Under the pieces are notes generated by a model. That model was not told where the DNA came from. It worked only from the letters and a program-made list of their open reading frames with translations, and did not search any database. The position numbers were made by a program, and so were the translations under genes. Below, piece after piece: positions 1 through 7,575 of a stretch of 21,645 nt of DNA. The first letter of the stretch is position 1. Each line of letters starts with the position of its first letter. The stretch spans positions 1-21,645 of the forward strand of contig CAYRWY010000041.1 of the NCBI GenBank assembly GCA_964427955.1, given 5' to 3'. Source of the DNA: JACRBK01 sp964427955 (GTDB lineage: Bacteria > Chloroflexota > Anaerolineae > Aggregatilineales > Aggregatilineaceae).

Positions 1-1377
1 TTGTTCGTGCCCCGGTTGGGCGGCGATCAGCAGGTCGGCCTGGAGCACGACGAGACGCTGGGACTGCTGGTGGTCGGGCTGACCTGGGCTACCGTGATCC
101 TCGGGGCGTGGCGCGCGGCGCGCGGACGGCGGATTCGCCTCGACGAAACGTGGTTCTGGCTGCTGGCGGCGCTGCCCGCCCTGATCCTGGCGCTGGGACC
201 GGACGTGCGCCTCGCCGGAGTCCGCGTGCCGCTGCCCTTCCGCGTCATCCATGAGCTGTTCGGCGGCCAGATGCGCACCCCGATCCGTTTTCTGCCCCCG
301 GCGACGGCGGGGCTGGTGCTGTTCCTGGCCCATCGCTACGATCCGGCGCTGCGGCGCGTGCGCGGGCGCGGCCTGGTGGCAGCGGTCTGCCTGCTGGCGC
401 TGTTGATCGATTATGGGGCGCTCAGCCGCTTACCCACGATCCCGGCGCTGCGGCCCTACCGGTTCTATACGATGATGCGCGGCGAGCACTATCCCGATTA
501 CGATTACGTGGTGCTCGACGTGCCGTCGGGACCCTTCACCGGCTGGCGCGGGATCGGATCGCACCCCGAAGCAATGGCCTACGGGATTACACACGAAAAG
601 CGCATGGTGAGCGGCCTGTTGTCGCGGATTCCGATTGACGAGCACCTCTTCTACGAGCAGTCGGCGCTGTTGGGCTGGCTGACCGACTCGCGTCCCCTGG
701 ATGGCAGCCGGGCGGCGGTAGACCTCAACCACTATGTTGAGGAATGGCCGATCGGGTACGTGGTGGTGCACCAGGACTGGCTGAGCCTCGACAAGACGCT
801 CGAAGTGCTGGCGTTCTTCAACAGCCAGCCGAGCCTGTGTTTCGTCGAAGTCGAGCGCGATGCGGTGCTTTACCGTGCGGTCACCCATCCCAAAGGCTGC
901 CCGCCCCGGCAGCCCGCGCAGGTGGCGCCGGGGTCCTACACCATCGAATTTGGCGAGCCGGGCGACGAAGGCTTCATCGGCAGCGGCTGGTATGGGCCGG
1001 AGAATATCGGCGGCGAGATCGCGCGCTGGGCCGGGGGCCAGAACGAGGCCCTGCTGTATGCCAACCTGCCCGCGGGCAGCAGCTATACGGTCACGTTCCG
1101 GGCGGTGGCCTTCGAGCAGGCCCGCCGGGTGAAAGTGGTGGTGGGGACCAAGATCAACGGCGAGCAGGTGGTCCAGCGGCTCGGCTACTTCACGGCCCAA
1201 CCAGGCGGATGGAGCGAGTACACCTTGATCCTGCCTGCCGATCTGGTGGGCAGCGACCTGACTTTTTCGCTTTCGGCGGATGGCATGATCTCCGCGGCTG
1301 ACCTGGGACTGTCGGATGATGCCCGCCCGCTGACGCTGGCCTACGATTGGGCGACGTTCCACGCCCTGACGCCGTAA
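1..1377 (+). CDS. C-terminal part of a polytopic membrane protein (YfhO/GT-C-like), 5' partial
   Basis: The reading frame is open from the first base, so the true start lies outside the window. The visible 458 residues begin with about four hydrophobic segments (near residues 20-40, 52-66, 97-110 and 124-138). A long hydrophilic, probably extracytoplasmic part follows from about residue 150. The stretch with 'LPFRVIHELFGGQMRTPIRF' between membrane segments resembles the 'RtPxRF' region of YfhO-like and other GT-C-fold membrane proteins that handle lipid-linked sugars. The last 150 residues look like a beta-rich jelly-roll domain ('GWYGPENIGGEIARWAGG'). A role in cell-surface glycan assembly is an inference from fold resemblance; the catalytic N-terminal half is not visible. 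The gene ends with TAA, and 75 bases separate it from the next start. Confidence 0.6.
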   Translation: MFVPRLGGDQQVGLEHDETLGLLVVGLTWATVILGAWRAARGRRIRLDETWFWLLAALPALILALGPDVRLAGVRVPLPFRVIHELFGGQMRTPIRFLPPATAGLVLFLAHRYDPALRRVRGRGLVAAVCLLALLIDYGALSRLPTIPALRPYRFYTMMRGEHYPDYDYVVLDVPSGPFTGWRGIGSHPEAMAYGITHEKRMVSGLLSRIPIDEHLFYEQSALLGWLTDSRPLDGSRAAVDLNHYVEEWPIGYVVVHQDWLSLDKTLEVLAFFNSQPSLCFVEVERDAVLYRAVTHPKGCPPRQPAQVAPGSYTIEFGEPGDEGFIGSGWYGPENIGGEIARWAGGQNEALLYANLPAGSSYTVTFRAVAFEQARRVKVVVGTKINGEQVVQRLGYFTAQPGGWSEYTLILPADLVGSDLTFSLSADGMISAADLGLSDDARPLTLAYDWATFHALTP

Positions 1378-1391
1378 ATCGAAGCTAATGC

Positions 1392-1420
1392 TTTTCAGAA
1401 TGCCGGACCTCGCGTATGCT
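1392..1420 (+). promoter_or_regulatory. Possible sigma-70 promoter for the TPR gene
   Basis: TTTTCA (1392-1397) and TATGCT (1415-1420) are separated by 17 bases, each matching the consensus at four of six positions. They sit 33 bases before the TPR gene start. The match is weak and rests on spacing plus location only. Confidence 0.3.
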
Positions 1421-1452
1421 TAACGGTAACGGGTGAAACAGGAGGGTGTTTT

Positions 1453-2805
1453 ATGCAAGCGGTGTGGCGGCGGCTGAAAGCTTTTTTGGGGAGTTCAGAA
1501 ACCCAGACCGTCTTCGTGATCCTGGCCGTGATCATGTCAACGGTCGCGCTGCTGCAATCTTTTCAGAACCAGCGGCGGGTGAAACTCGAACTGGACGAGG
1601 ACATCAAGCCGGTGGATGCCGAGTACATCCTGGCGCGGGCCAATGATGCCACGCAGTTCGCCGACAGCATCCTGAGTTTTTTGGAAGGGGCGTCGGCGCT
1701 GATCGGGATCGTGCTGGTCGTGGGGGGCTGGATGTTCCGCAACAACATCCAGCAGCAGATCGAGAGTCTGCAAGCCAGCGCGAGCGAAGCGATCCAGGAG
1801 TCGAGGAAATTCGTCCAGGCTTCCAGGGAGGACCTGGAAAAGCGCAAGACCGATTTGCAGACGATGGAATCTGCCTTACAGCGGCGGATGGACGACCTGG
1901 TCCGGGAGACGACCCAACGGTTGGAGGAAACCCAGGTCCAGGCCCGCAACCTGTTCCGCGTGCTGTCGCTGCAACTGCTGGCGGAACAGCAGGTGCGTGC
2001 CCACAACATCGACACCGCGGTGAGCACGCTGCAAGCGGCGCTGGCGATCAATGCCGACGATCACGCTACCAATTATCTGCTGGGTTATCTCTACATTCAG
2101 CGCAAACAGATCGACGTGGCGCTCCACCACCTGGAGCACGCGCTCGCCATCGAAAGAGCTTTCACACCGGGGATCGCGGCCCTGGGGCTGGCGTTGCGCC
2201 GCAAGGGCGACAGCCTGGACACCGATGGTCACCAGGCCGAACGCGACCTGTACTGGGGGCAGGCCGAAGCCCGGCTGATCGAAGCGTTGGGCCAGGATCA
2301 CCGGCTCACCGATGCAGATGGGGAATCGTATTTCGGGACGCTGGGTGGGCTGTACCGCCGCCAGAAGCGGTACTATGCCGCGCTGGACGCTTACGAGCGT
2401 GCCTACCAGGTGACGCCTGACTCCTCGTATCCGCTCATCAACCTGGCCTCGATCCACACCCACGAGGGCAATATGAAGCAGGCCCGGCATTACTTCGAGA
2501 AGGTCGTCGAGCAGGCCCTGCTGGCGCTGGACGACGATCCGCGGAATGCCTGGCGGCGCTGCGACCTGGCCCAGGCGAAGCTGGTGTTGGGCCAGAAAGA
2601 AGACGCTCTGAAGGAGATTCGGGCAGTGATCAAGCAGGAACCGGAGCGCAGTGTACTGGAGACGGTGCACAGCGGCTTGAGTTTCCTGTCGGAAGCGCCA
2701 GAGCCAATCGACGGCCTGGACGAGATGCTCGGTCTGCTGGACGAGGCCCTCCTGGCCCGCGAGGGAGGAGCACTTCCGGCGGTGGGCCAGGATGCCGGAG
2801 CATGA
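1453..2805 (+). CDS. Membrane-anchored coiled-coil TPR protein
   Basis: This 450-residue protein starts at ATG 1453 behind a good ribosome site (GGAGG, 1441-1445). It has a hydrophobic segment near residues 18-37 and a second near 80-97 ('SALIGIVLVVGGWMF'). A heptad-rich, Glu/Gln/Arg-rich stretch at about residues 100-168 is a likely coiled coil. From about residue 175 to 400 there are tetratricopeptide repeats, for example 'HATNYLLGYLYIQRKQIDVA' and 'YYAALDAYERAYQVTPDSSY'. TPRs are protein-protein interaction scaffolds; nothing suggests an enzymatic activity. The stop overlaps the start of the next gene (ATGA, 2802-2805), so the two are probably translationally coupled and made in fixed ratio. 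The partner is unknown. Confidence 0.85.
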   Translation: MQAVWRRLKAFLGSSETQTVFVILAVIMSTVALLQSFQNQRRVKLELDEDIKPVDAEYILARANDATQFADSILSFLEGASALIGIVLVVGGWMFRNNIQQQIESLQASASEAIQESRKFVQASREDLEKRKTDLQTMESALQRRMDDLVRETTQRLEETQVQARNLFRVLSLQLLAEQQVRAHNIDTAVSTLQAALAINADDHATNYLLGYLYIQRKQIDVALHHLEHALAIERAFTPGIAALGLALRRKGDSLDTDGHQAERDLYWGQAEARLIEALGQDHRLTDADGESYFGTLGGLYRRQKRYYAALDAYERAYQVTPDSSYPLINLASIHTHEGNMKQARHYFEKVVEQALLALDDDPRNAWRRCDLAQAKLVLGQKEDALKEIRAVIKQEPERSVLETVHSGLSFLSEAPEPIDGLDEMLGLLDEALLAREGGALPAVGQDAGA

Positions 2806-3728
2806 GTGCCAGACGTCCCACGGATGACGATCTAGCCCACATTCTGCGGCTGGCGTTTGGACGCTCGGTCACCGCGGTGCCGATGCCGGTCGCATCGGGA
2901 CACAGCGACTCGGGGATGGCGTTTGCGCTGCACGGGCGGCGCATCCCGCCCTACGTGCAACTGCTGCGCTACCCCTCGCGCCAGCAGATCTGGGCGTACC
3001 GGGCGTTTGCCGCCATGCAAGCTCTCCGCGAGCGTGATTTCCCCGTGCCCGACGTCTACTATATGGGCTGGAGCCGTCACAGCGACTCCGTGATGCTGCT
3101 GATCGAACTGGTCGAGGGGCGCACCGAGTCGGGCAATCCTCATGCGTTCTTCGCGCGGATTGGCCCGGACTTCGCGTTTACGCTGGCGCGTCTGCACCAG
3201 TTGGAGTGGCCCAAGCGGCCCGATCTCCCGGTGACCCCACTGCGCTATGCCCTCGAAGAACTGGGCGGTATCGTCCACCAATTGGATAACTGGCAGTTGG
3301 TGGAAATCCACAGTTGGCTGTGGACTCAGCTTGAGTATGTGCAAGAGCAGCCGTACGTCCTCATTCACGGCGACTATACCCTCCAGAACGTGATCGCCGA
3401 GGGGGTCCTCGTAAAAACCGTGTTGGGCTGGGATCAGGCGGTGGTCGCCGATCCGCGCTTCGACGTAGGCTATGCCAGCGCCGTACTCGGATCGCACGGC
3501 AGCGCCCTCAGCACCCAGTTTCTCGAATCCTACATCACCGCAGCAGGGCCGGTCGAGGACAGCGCCTTTTGGGAGGTGCTGGGGGCCTTGCGCCTGCTGG
3601 TGCGCGTCGGTCGCACGCTTTCGACCCTGCGGGCACCGCAGCGCGACCGCTTTTTGGCGCAGGCTGGACCGGCCTGGACCGGGCTGCTGACGTTCGTGGC
3701 CGAACGAATCCGCAGGCAGCTTTTGTGA
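2802..3728 (+). CDS. Aminoglycoside-phosphotransferase-fold protein, probably catalytically altered
   Basis: The 308-residue protein has the length and layout of the APH/choline-kinase fold. The catalytic-loop motif is intact as 'HGDYTLQN' (H189, D191, N196). The following metal-binding motif, normally 'IDW.xA..GDP', reads 'LGWDQAVVADPRFD', so the metal-binding Asp is Gly209. A candidate Asp211 lies two residues later. In the N-lobe, the Glu usually found in helix C is also not obvious in 'RQQIWAYRAFAAMQAL'. The protein may therefore be a pseudokinase or use a shifted metal ligand. It starts by a 4-base overlap with the TPR gene, which suggests a shared function. The substrate cannot be deduced; antibiotic resistance should not be assumed from the fold. 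Confidence 0.75.
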   Translation: MSARRPTDDDLAHILRLAFGRSVTAVPMPVASGHSDSGMAFALHGRRIPPYVQLLRYPSRQQIWAYRAFAAMQALRERDFPVPDVYYMGWSRHSDSVMLLIELVEGRTESGNPHAFFARIGPDFAFTLARLHQLEWPKRPDLPVTPLRYALEELGGIVHQLDNWQLVEIHSWLWTQLEYVQEQPYVLIHGDYTLQNVIAEGVLVKTVLGWDQAVVADPRFDVGYASAVLGSHGSALSTQFLESYITAAGPVEDSAFWEVLGALRLLVRVGRTLSTLRAPQRDRFLAQAGPAWTGLLTFVAERIRRQLL

Positions 3729-3733
3729 TCCGG

Positions 3734-3742
3734 TGTTACAAT
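3734..3742 (+). promoter_or_regulatory. Possible extended -10 promoter for the aminopeptidase gene
   Basis: TGT followed by TACAAT (3737-3742) fits the extended -10 pattern TGnTAtAAT. It lies in the 63-base gap about 50 bases before the aminopeptidase start. No convincing -35 box is present, as is usual for extended -10 promoters. Confidence 0.35.
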
Positions 3743-3791
3743 CCCGCCAAATTTTTGGACCCTTGCTTCAACATGGGAAGGAAACTCTTTG

Positions 3792-4898
3792 ATGGATACC
3801 CGTATTCAAAAAATGGCTTATACCCTCATCAATTATTCGACCGCGGTCAAGCCCGGCGAGCGTGTGTTGATTCGCAGCACCAGCCCTGCCGGTGAGCCGC
3901 TGTGCCAGGCGCTCTACGCCGAGGCGCTGCGGGCGGGCGGCTTGCCCTCGGTTTACATTCACATGAGCCAGGAAGACCCGGTGGCGTTGGGCGCGACCGC
4001 GAACCTGGATCAGTTGGGCTATATCAACCCGATGCTCAAGCTGATGTACGACGAGGCCGAGGTCGTCATCCGCATCGAAGCGTCCGAAGATATGCGGGAT
4101 CGATCGCGCTATCCGCTCGACCAGCAGCGCGCCCGTGCCAACGCCCACAGCTCCCTGATTGCCATTCAGATGCGGCGCGAAGCGGCCCAAGAGCTGCGCC
4201 GCTGCACGACCCAGTTTCCCACCTTTGGCTACGCGCAAAGCGCCGGGATGTCCCTGCTGCAATACGAAGATTTCCTGTTCAATGCCTGCAAAGCCAACCT
4301 GGACGATCCGGTCGCGGCCTGGAAAGACGTCTACGCCTCGCACGAGCGGCTGATCGCCTGGCTGAAGGGCAAAAAGCAGGTGCGCGTCGAGGGCGAGAAC
4401 ATCGATCTGAAGCTGTCGATTGACGGGCGCGTTTTCAAGAACGCCGGGGGCAAGGAAAATATGCCGGATGGCGAGATCTTCACCGGGCCGGTCGAGGACA
4501 GCGCCAACGGCTGGGTGCGCTTCACCTATCCCGCCTACTACCTGGGCAACGAAGTCAAAGGCGTCCGGCTCGAATTCCGCGACGGCCTGATCGTCAAGGC
4601 CACGTCCGAGACCAACGAAGGGTTCCTCAACTCGACGCTGGACACCGACGCCGGATCGCGCCGGTTGGGCGAGTTCGCGATCGGGACCAACCGGGATATT
4701 CAGGAATTCACCGGCACGATCCTGTTCGACGAGAAGATCGGCGGTACGATCCACCTGGCTGCCGGGCAAGGCTACGGCGAAACCGGCAGCGTCAACCGCT
4801 CGCTGGTGCATTGGGACATGATCTGCGAGATGCGCACCGGGGGCCGGATCACGGTCGATGGTCAACTCCTGTACGAGAACGGCGATTTTGTGATCTAA
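3792..4898 (+). CDS. M29-family metalloaminopeptidase (AmpS/aminopeptidase T-like)
   Basis: This 368-residue protein is of the usual length for family M29, the cobalt/zinc-activated leucyl-type aminopeptidases. It removes N-terminal residues from peptides in the cytoplasm. The metal-ligand set expected for the family is visible: Glu228 in 'MPDGEIFTGPVE', Glu294 in 'LGEFAIG', His321 in 'IHLAAGQGY', and His340 with Asp342 in 'SLVHWDMI'. The ATG at 3792 is chosen because GGAAGG (3777-3782) sits nine bases upstream; a TTG directly before it would lengthen the protein by one residue only. The FeS-motif gene follows after five bases on the same strand, so the two are likely cotranscribed. The exact peptide specificity is not visible. 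Confidence 0.93.
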   Translation: MDTRIQKMAYTLINYSTAVKPGERVLIRSTSPAGEPLCQALYAEALRAGGLPSVYIHMSQEDPVALGATANLDQLGYINPMLKLMYDEAEVVIRIEASEDMRDRSRYPLDQQRARANAHSSLIAIQMRREAAQELRRCTTQFPTFGYAQSAGMSLLQYEDFLFNACKANLDDPVAAWKDVYASHERLIAWLKGKKQVRVEGENIDLKLSIDGRVFKNAGGKENMPDGEIFTGPVEDSANGWVRFTYPAYYLGNEVKGVRLEFRDGLIVKATSETNEGFLNSTLDTDAGSRRLGEFAIGTNRDIQEFTGTILFDEKIGGTIHLAAGQGYGETGSVNRSLVHWDMICEMRTGGRITVDGQLLYENGDFVI

Positions 4899-4903
4899 AC
4901 ACC

Positions 4904-5419
4904 ATGTTCCTGGATGCGATTGCGCTGATCCGCACGCTGCCCTGCCTGGCGGAACCCGGCAAAATCATCGTGGTAGGGAAGCCCTCGCGCCCGCTGGACG
5001 AGGTGCTGCCCTACCTGGCGACGCTGCCGAATACCATCGCGTACAACCCCGGCACGCACACGGTCACCTTCCGCCGCGAGCGGGGCTTCCTCACACTGTA
5101 TCCCGACCAGGTCTTCATCACGCAGGTGCTGGATCATGAAGAGGGCTTGCAGCTCCTGGCGGCCCTGGTAGAGGCCATCAACGCCACCTGGGAGCACCGC
5201 GCGGAACTGGTCGCCGCAACAGCAGCCCGCCGCGTGCCGCGCCCCCTGGACGTCTGGACGCTGCTGCCCCAAACCAACTGTAAAGCCTGCGGCGAAGTTA
5301 CCTGCATGGCGTTTGCCTTTGCGCTCTTGCAGCAGCGCCGGGAACTGGCGGAGTGTGCCGTGCTGGCGGGCGATCCGGCCTTTGCGGACCGGCGGGCGGC
5401 GCTGGAGGCGATGGTCTAA
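4904..5419 (+). CDS. Small protein with C-terminal [4Fe-4S]-type cysteine domain (FeS/PF04060-like)
   Basis: The 171-residue protein starts at ATG 4904, five bases after the aminopeptidase stop; an earlier in-frame start would overlap that gene heavily. The N-terminal 110 residues show no motif I recognise. The C-terminal part has Cys126, Cys129, Cys134 and Cys151 spaced C-x2-C-x4-C-x16-C within 'NCKACGEVTCMAFAFALL'. That is the pattern of the FeS domain of the corrinoid iron-sulfur protein and related reductase subunits, which binds one [4Fe-4S] cluster. Here it is detached from any corrinoid or redox partner. Seven bases separate it from the phosphatase gene, so the two are probably expressed together. 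A redox or sensor role is an inference only. Confidence 0.75.
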   Translation: MFLDAIALIRTLPCLAEPGKIIVVGKPSRPLDEVLPYLATLPNTIAYNPGTHTVTFRRERGFLTLYPDQVFITQVLDHEEGLQLLAALVEAINATWEHRAELVAATAARRVPRPLDVWTLLPQTNCKACGEVTCMAFAFALLQQRRELAECAVLAGDPAFADRRAALEAMV

Positions 5420-5426
5420 CGCTGCG

Positions 5427-6419
5427 ATGCTGCGCCACCTCTATCACCGGGTTTACGTCGTCGAGGATGGCAGCCCCGATCAGGATCGCGCGGCGTTGGA
5501 GGCCGCGGGCATCCGGCGGGTGATCGGGCTGCGTCCTGACGATCTGGCCGCCCGGCCCTGGCCGGAGTCGATCCGCCCGATCAGCGCCCCGGTCAGAGAC
5601 TCGCAGCCGTTGGAGGCCGTCGATCTGGCTCATCTGCTGGCGGCGCTCGACGACGGGGTGCGGGCGGGCGAAGGGGTGGCGGTGTACTGCCCGCCCAGCA
5701 GCCGCCAGGCGCTGCTGCTGGTGCTGGGCTACCTGGTGCAGTACCGGGGCATGACGTTCGCCAACGCTTACGTTTTTTTGATCGACCGCTTCCCCCCGCT
5801 CAATTTCGATCCCGATCTGATGTTCGCGCTGATCCAGCACTGCCGCCTGCCGTATGCGAAGAGCCAGCTTCACCGCCGCGCTTTTTTCTTCGACCTGTTA
5901 TCCGAAGCAAGCAGCACGCCTAGCCCGGTGCTGCACGATCTCTACGTGTGCAGTCTGGCGGCGCTGGGAGATCTCCCCGCGACCCGCGCGCTGGGGATTC
6001 AGGCCGTGCTGCGCCTGGACGATCTCGACGGGCGCGGCGACGAGCAGTGGCCGGGGGATTTCACGCTGCTGGACCTGCCGATCTTCGATGGAGAGCCGGT
6101 CGCCGGGGATCACCTGCGCCGGGGCACAGCCTTCATCGACGCGCAGCGCCGGGCCGGGCATAAGGTCCTGGTGCACTGCGTGGGCGGGGTGAGCCGGTCG
6201 GTGACCTTCACGTTAGCCTATCTGATCGAATACCAGGAGATGAGCCTGCCCGACGCCTACGCGCGCCTGATCGGGCGGCGGGCGATGGCCTGCCCCCACG
6301 GCGAGCTGTTCGCCTCGCTGGTCCGGCACTACCAGCTTCCCTACCGTCTTGACGAGGCCCGCGCTAATGCTTTTCCGGACCGGCTGCTCCGCGAGGCGGC
6401 AGAGTCTTTAGCCCCCTGA
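5427..6419 (+). CDS. Tandem dual-specificity-phosphatase protein with a degenerate first domain
   Basis: The 330-residue protein contains two copies of the cysteine-phosphatase fold. In the second (about residues 165-315) the active-site loop is intact as 'HCVGGVSRS': Cys251, Arg257, spaced C-x5-R. Acidic residues Asp216 and Asp221 in 'DLPIFDGE' are placed to serve as general acid. The first (about residues 1-150) has the same order of elements but its loop reads 'YCPPSSRQ', with Cys88 and Arg93 spaced C-x4-R, one residue short, so it is probably inactive or altered. Both copies share the following 'GYLVQYRGMTFANAY' / 'AYLIEYQEMSLPDAY' helix, which supports an internal duplication. The substrate is unknown. 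Start ATG 5427 is the first after the FeS gene stop. The gene ends inside a 16-base direct repeat. Confidence 0.85.
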   Translation: MLRHLYHRVYVVEDGSPDQDRAALEAAGIRRVIGLRPDDLAARPWPESIRPISAPVRDSQPLEAVDLAHLLAALDDGVRAGEGVAVYCPPSSRQALLLVLGYLVQYRGMTFANAYVFLIDRFPPLNFDPDLMFALIQHCRLPYAKSQLHRRAFFFDLLSEASSTPSPVLHDLYVCSLAALGDLPATRALGIQAVLRLDDLDGRGDEQWPGDFTLLDLPIFDGEPVAGDHLRRGTAFIDAQRRAGHKVLVHCVGGVSRSVTFTLAYLIEYQEMSLPDAYARLIGRRAMACPHGELFASLVRHYQLPYRLDEARANAFPDRLLREAAESLAP

Positions 6420-6424
6420 TCCGG
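6409..6424 (+). repeat. 16-base direct repeat, left copy
   Basis: TAGCCCCCTGATCCGG here covers the phosphatase stop codon and recurs exactly at 6645-6660, at the 3' end of the convergent SGNH gene. The two copies bracket the repeat-filled gap. Confidence 0.8.
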
Positions 6425-6536
6425 GCATCAAGATCGGAGTTTTAGGGCGCAAGAACAGGGTAGCGCCCGACCCTTGCCTTGAAATCTAAACCCCAGCCCC
6501 TCCCCAGGCAAGCGGTACTGTTGGCGAACCGTTTTT

Positions 6537-6566
6537 TGTAGGGGCAATTCATGAATTGCCCCTACA
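6537..6566. repeat. Perfect 30-base palindrome (GTAGGGGC family)
   Basis: TGTAGGGGCAATTCA is followed directly by its reverse complement TGAATTGCCCCTACA, with no loop bases. Related GTAGGGC/GCCCTAC inverted repeats occur near 17310-17333 and 17440-17459 in the other repeat-filled gap. This is typical of short dispersed palindromic elements rather than an intrinsic terminator. Confidence 0.85.
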
Positions 6567-6588
6567 TCGACGTTTCCGCTGCGCTGCC

Positions 6589-6632
6589 CCCCCTCGCCAC
6601 CGCGTGGAGAGGGGGTCGGGGGGTGAGGTAAA
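6589..6632. repeat. Dispersed hairpin repeat, copy 1
   Basis: CCCCCTCGCCAC and GTGGAGAGGGGG form a 12-base stem with one mismatch, followed by TCGGGGGGTGAGGTAAA. The 72 bases at 6561-6632 align with the 72 bases at 17329-17400, and the hairpin resembles the one at 7628-7672. Confidence 0.75.
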
Positions 6633-6643
6633 GTACCGCGAAT

Positions 6644-7516
6644 CTAGCCCCCTGATCCGGCAGGCCCGGCCTCGATCAACTTCTCGATCAACGGCCCCAG
6701 GTCGTGGGCCAGGTGGCGGTGTCCGGCGGGGTTGGGATGATCGTCGATGGGCGAGATCCGCTCGTCTTCGGACAGCAGCGACAGGCCCCACACGTCATAG
6801 TCCATCTGCCGCACGGTGTGCACCAGCAATTCGCTCTCGAAGCCCACGAAGCGCACGCGCGGATCGCTCCCGATCTGATGGATCGCGGCGGCGAAACGCT
6901 CCGCGTCGCGGGGCTTGTCGCGCGCCCACCCGGCCCCTCCCGACCACCAGCCCAGCCGCCAGGCGATCAACTGCGCGTAGCGGACCACGATGAGGCGCGG
7001 GGGACTCGATCCCAGGTCGTGCAGGCTGTACATGCCCATATCGTCATTCTGGAACACGAAGTAGATCACGTAATCCATGTTGGCCGGGATCTGCTCGGCC
7101 AGCGTCAGGGCGGCCTGTTCGGCGTTGTAGCCCCAGCCGCCATAGTTGTAGAAACACGCCGCCGGGAACTGCTGCGCCAGCCGGTTGGCCCAGGTGTCGC
7201 CGTCGCTGACGTTAGGCCCCCAGGTGAACGAATCGCCGATCAGCGCGATGTGCACCTGGCAGTCCGGCCCGTCGTCGGGCACCTGGCGGCTGCCATCGGC
7301 CAGGGTGGTCGCCGTCCAGCCGTGCTTGAAATGGATCGTTCCTTCCGGCAGGCGCAGGCGCGTACAGTCCGTGTTGGCGCACTCGAATTTCGTGACCATC
7401 TGGTACACGTCGTCGGTGTAGCGCAGCGCCAGCGGATCGTAAAACTGGGGAATGACCACGATCGGCAGCAGGGCGACGACTACGAGCAGGACGAGCTTGG
7501 CGATTCGCTTGAGCAA
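6644..7516 (-). CDS. Membrane-anchored SGNH/GDSL-type hydrolase
   Basis: SGNH hydrolases are serine esterases or acetyl-transfer enzymes. Visible here are block I 'ALIGDSFTWG' with the nucleophile Ser near residue 96, an Asn-containing block 'FVFQNDDMG', and the C-terminal Asp/His block 'DDHPNPAGHRHLA'. The N-terminus is a hydrophobic anchor ('IAKLVLLVVVALLPIVVIP'), so the catalytic domain is probably outside the membrane. I chose TTG at 7516 because GGAGA lies seven bases upstream. A GTG at 7561 would add 15 residues but has no properly spaced ribosome site and lies at the edge of a repeat. The last codons lie in the right copy of a 16-base direct repeat. The substrate is unknown; cell-surface polysaccharide or lipid esters are plausible. 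Confidence 0.82.
   Translation of the reverse strand: MLKRIAKLVLLVVVALLPIVVIPQFYDPLALRYTDDVYQMVTKFECANTDCTRLRLPEGTIHFKHGWTATTLADGSRQVPDDGPDCQVHIALIGDSFTWGPNVSDGDTWANRLAQQFPAACFYNYGGWGYNAEQAALTLAEQIPANMDYVIYFVFQNDDMGMYSLHDLGSSPPRLIVVRYAQLIAWRLGWWSGGAGWARDKPRDAERFAAAIHQIGSDPRVRFVGFESELLVHTVRQMDYDVWGLSLLSEDERISPIDDHPNPAGHRHLAHDLGPLIEKLIEAGPAGSGG
6645..6660 (+). repeat. 16-base direct repeat, right copy
   Basis: This is an exact copy of 6409-6424. Here it encodes, on the opposite strand, the last residues of the SGNH protein and part of its TAG stop. Confidence 0.8.
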
Positions 7517-7575
7517 CGGTGTTCTCCGTTTATCTGGGGCCTTATGCTCGTTGGGCCTCACCTCTCATCCCCCGG

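Larger units (their letters stand above)
6425..6644. other. Repeat-filled intergenic gap between convergent genes
   Basis: About 220 bases with no plausible gene. It holds a weak hairpin (GGGCGC 6445-6450 with GCGCCC 6463-6468), a perfect 30-base palindrome and a G/C-rich hairpin repeat, and is bracketed by 16-base direct repeats. Some of the structures may act as terminators for the two convergent genes, but none has a clear U-tract. Confidence 0.6.

Noticed and set aside
430..1362. A 310-residue minus-strand open frame opposite the membrane protein
   Set aside because: His/Arg/Gln-rich antisense product with no recognisable domain. The plus-strand frame has membrane segments and a structured tail.
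2802..3728. The APH-fold gene as an antibiotic-resistance determinant
   Set aside because: The metal-binding Asp is missing, the gene is coupled to a TPR protein, and the fold is shared by many kinases unrelated to resistance.
4811..4903. Upstream start for the FeS-motif protein
   Set aside because: It would overlap the end of the aminopeptidase by nearly 90 bases and add residues read from that gene's other frame.
7517..7561. GTG 7561 as the start of the SGNH hydrolase
   Set aside because: It lacks a properly spaced ribosome site, lies next to a repeat and adds only charged residues before the anchor. TTG 7516 has GGAGA at good distance.
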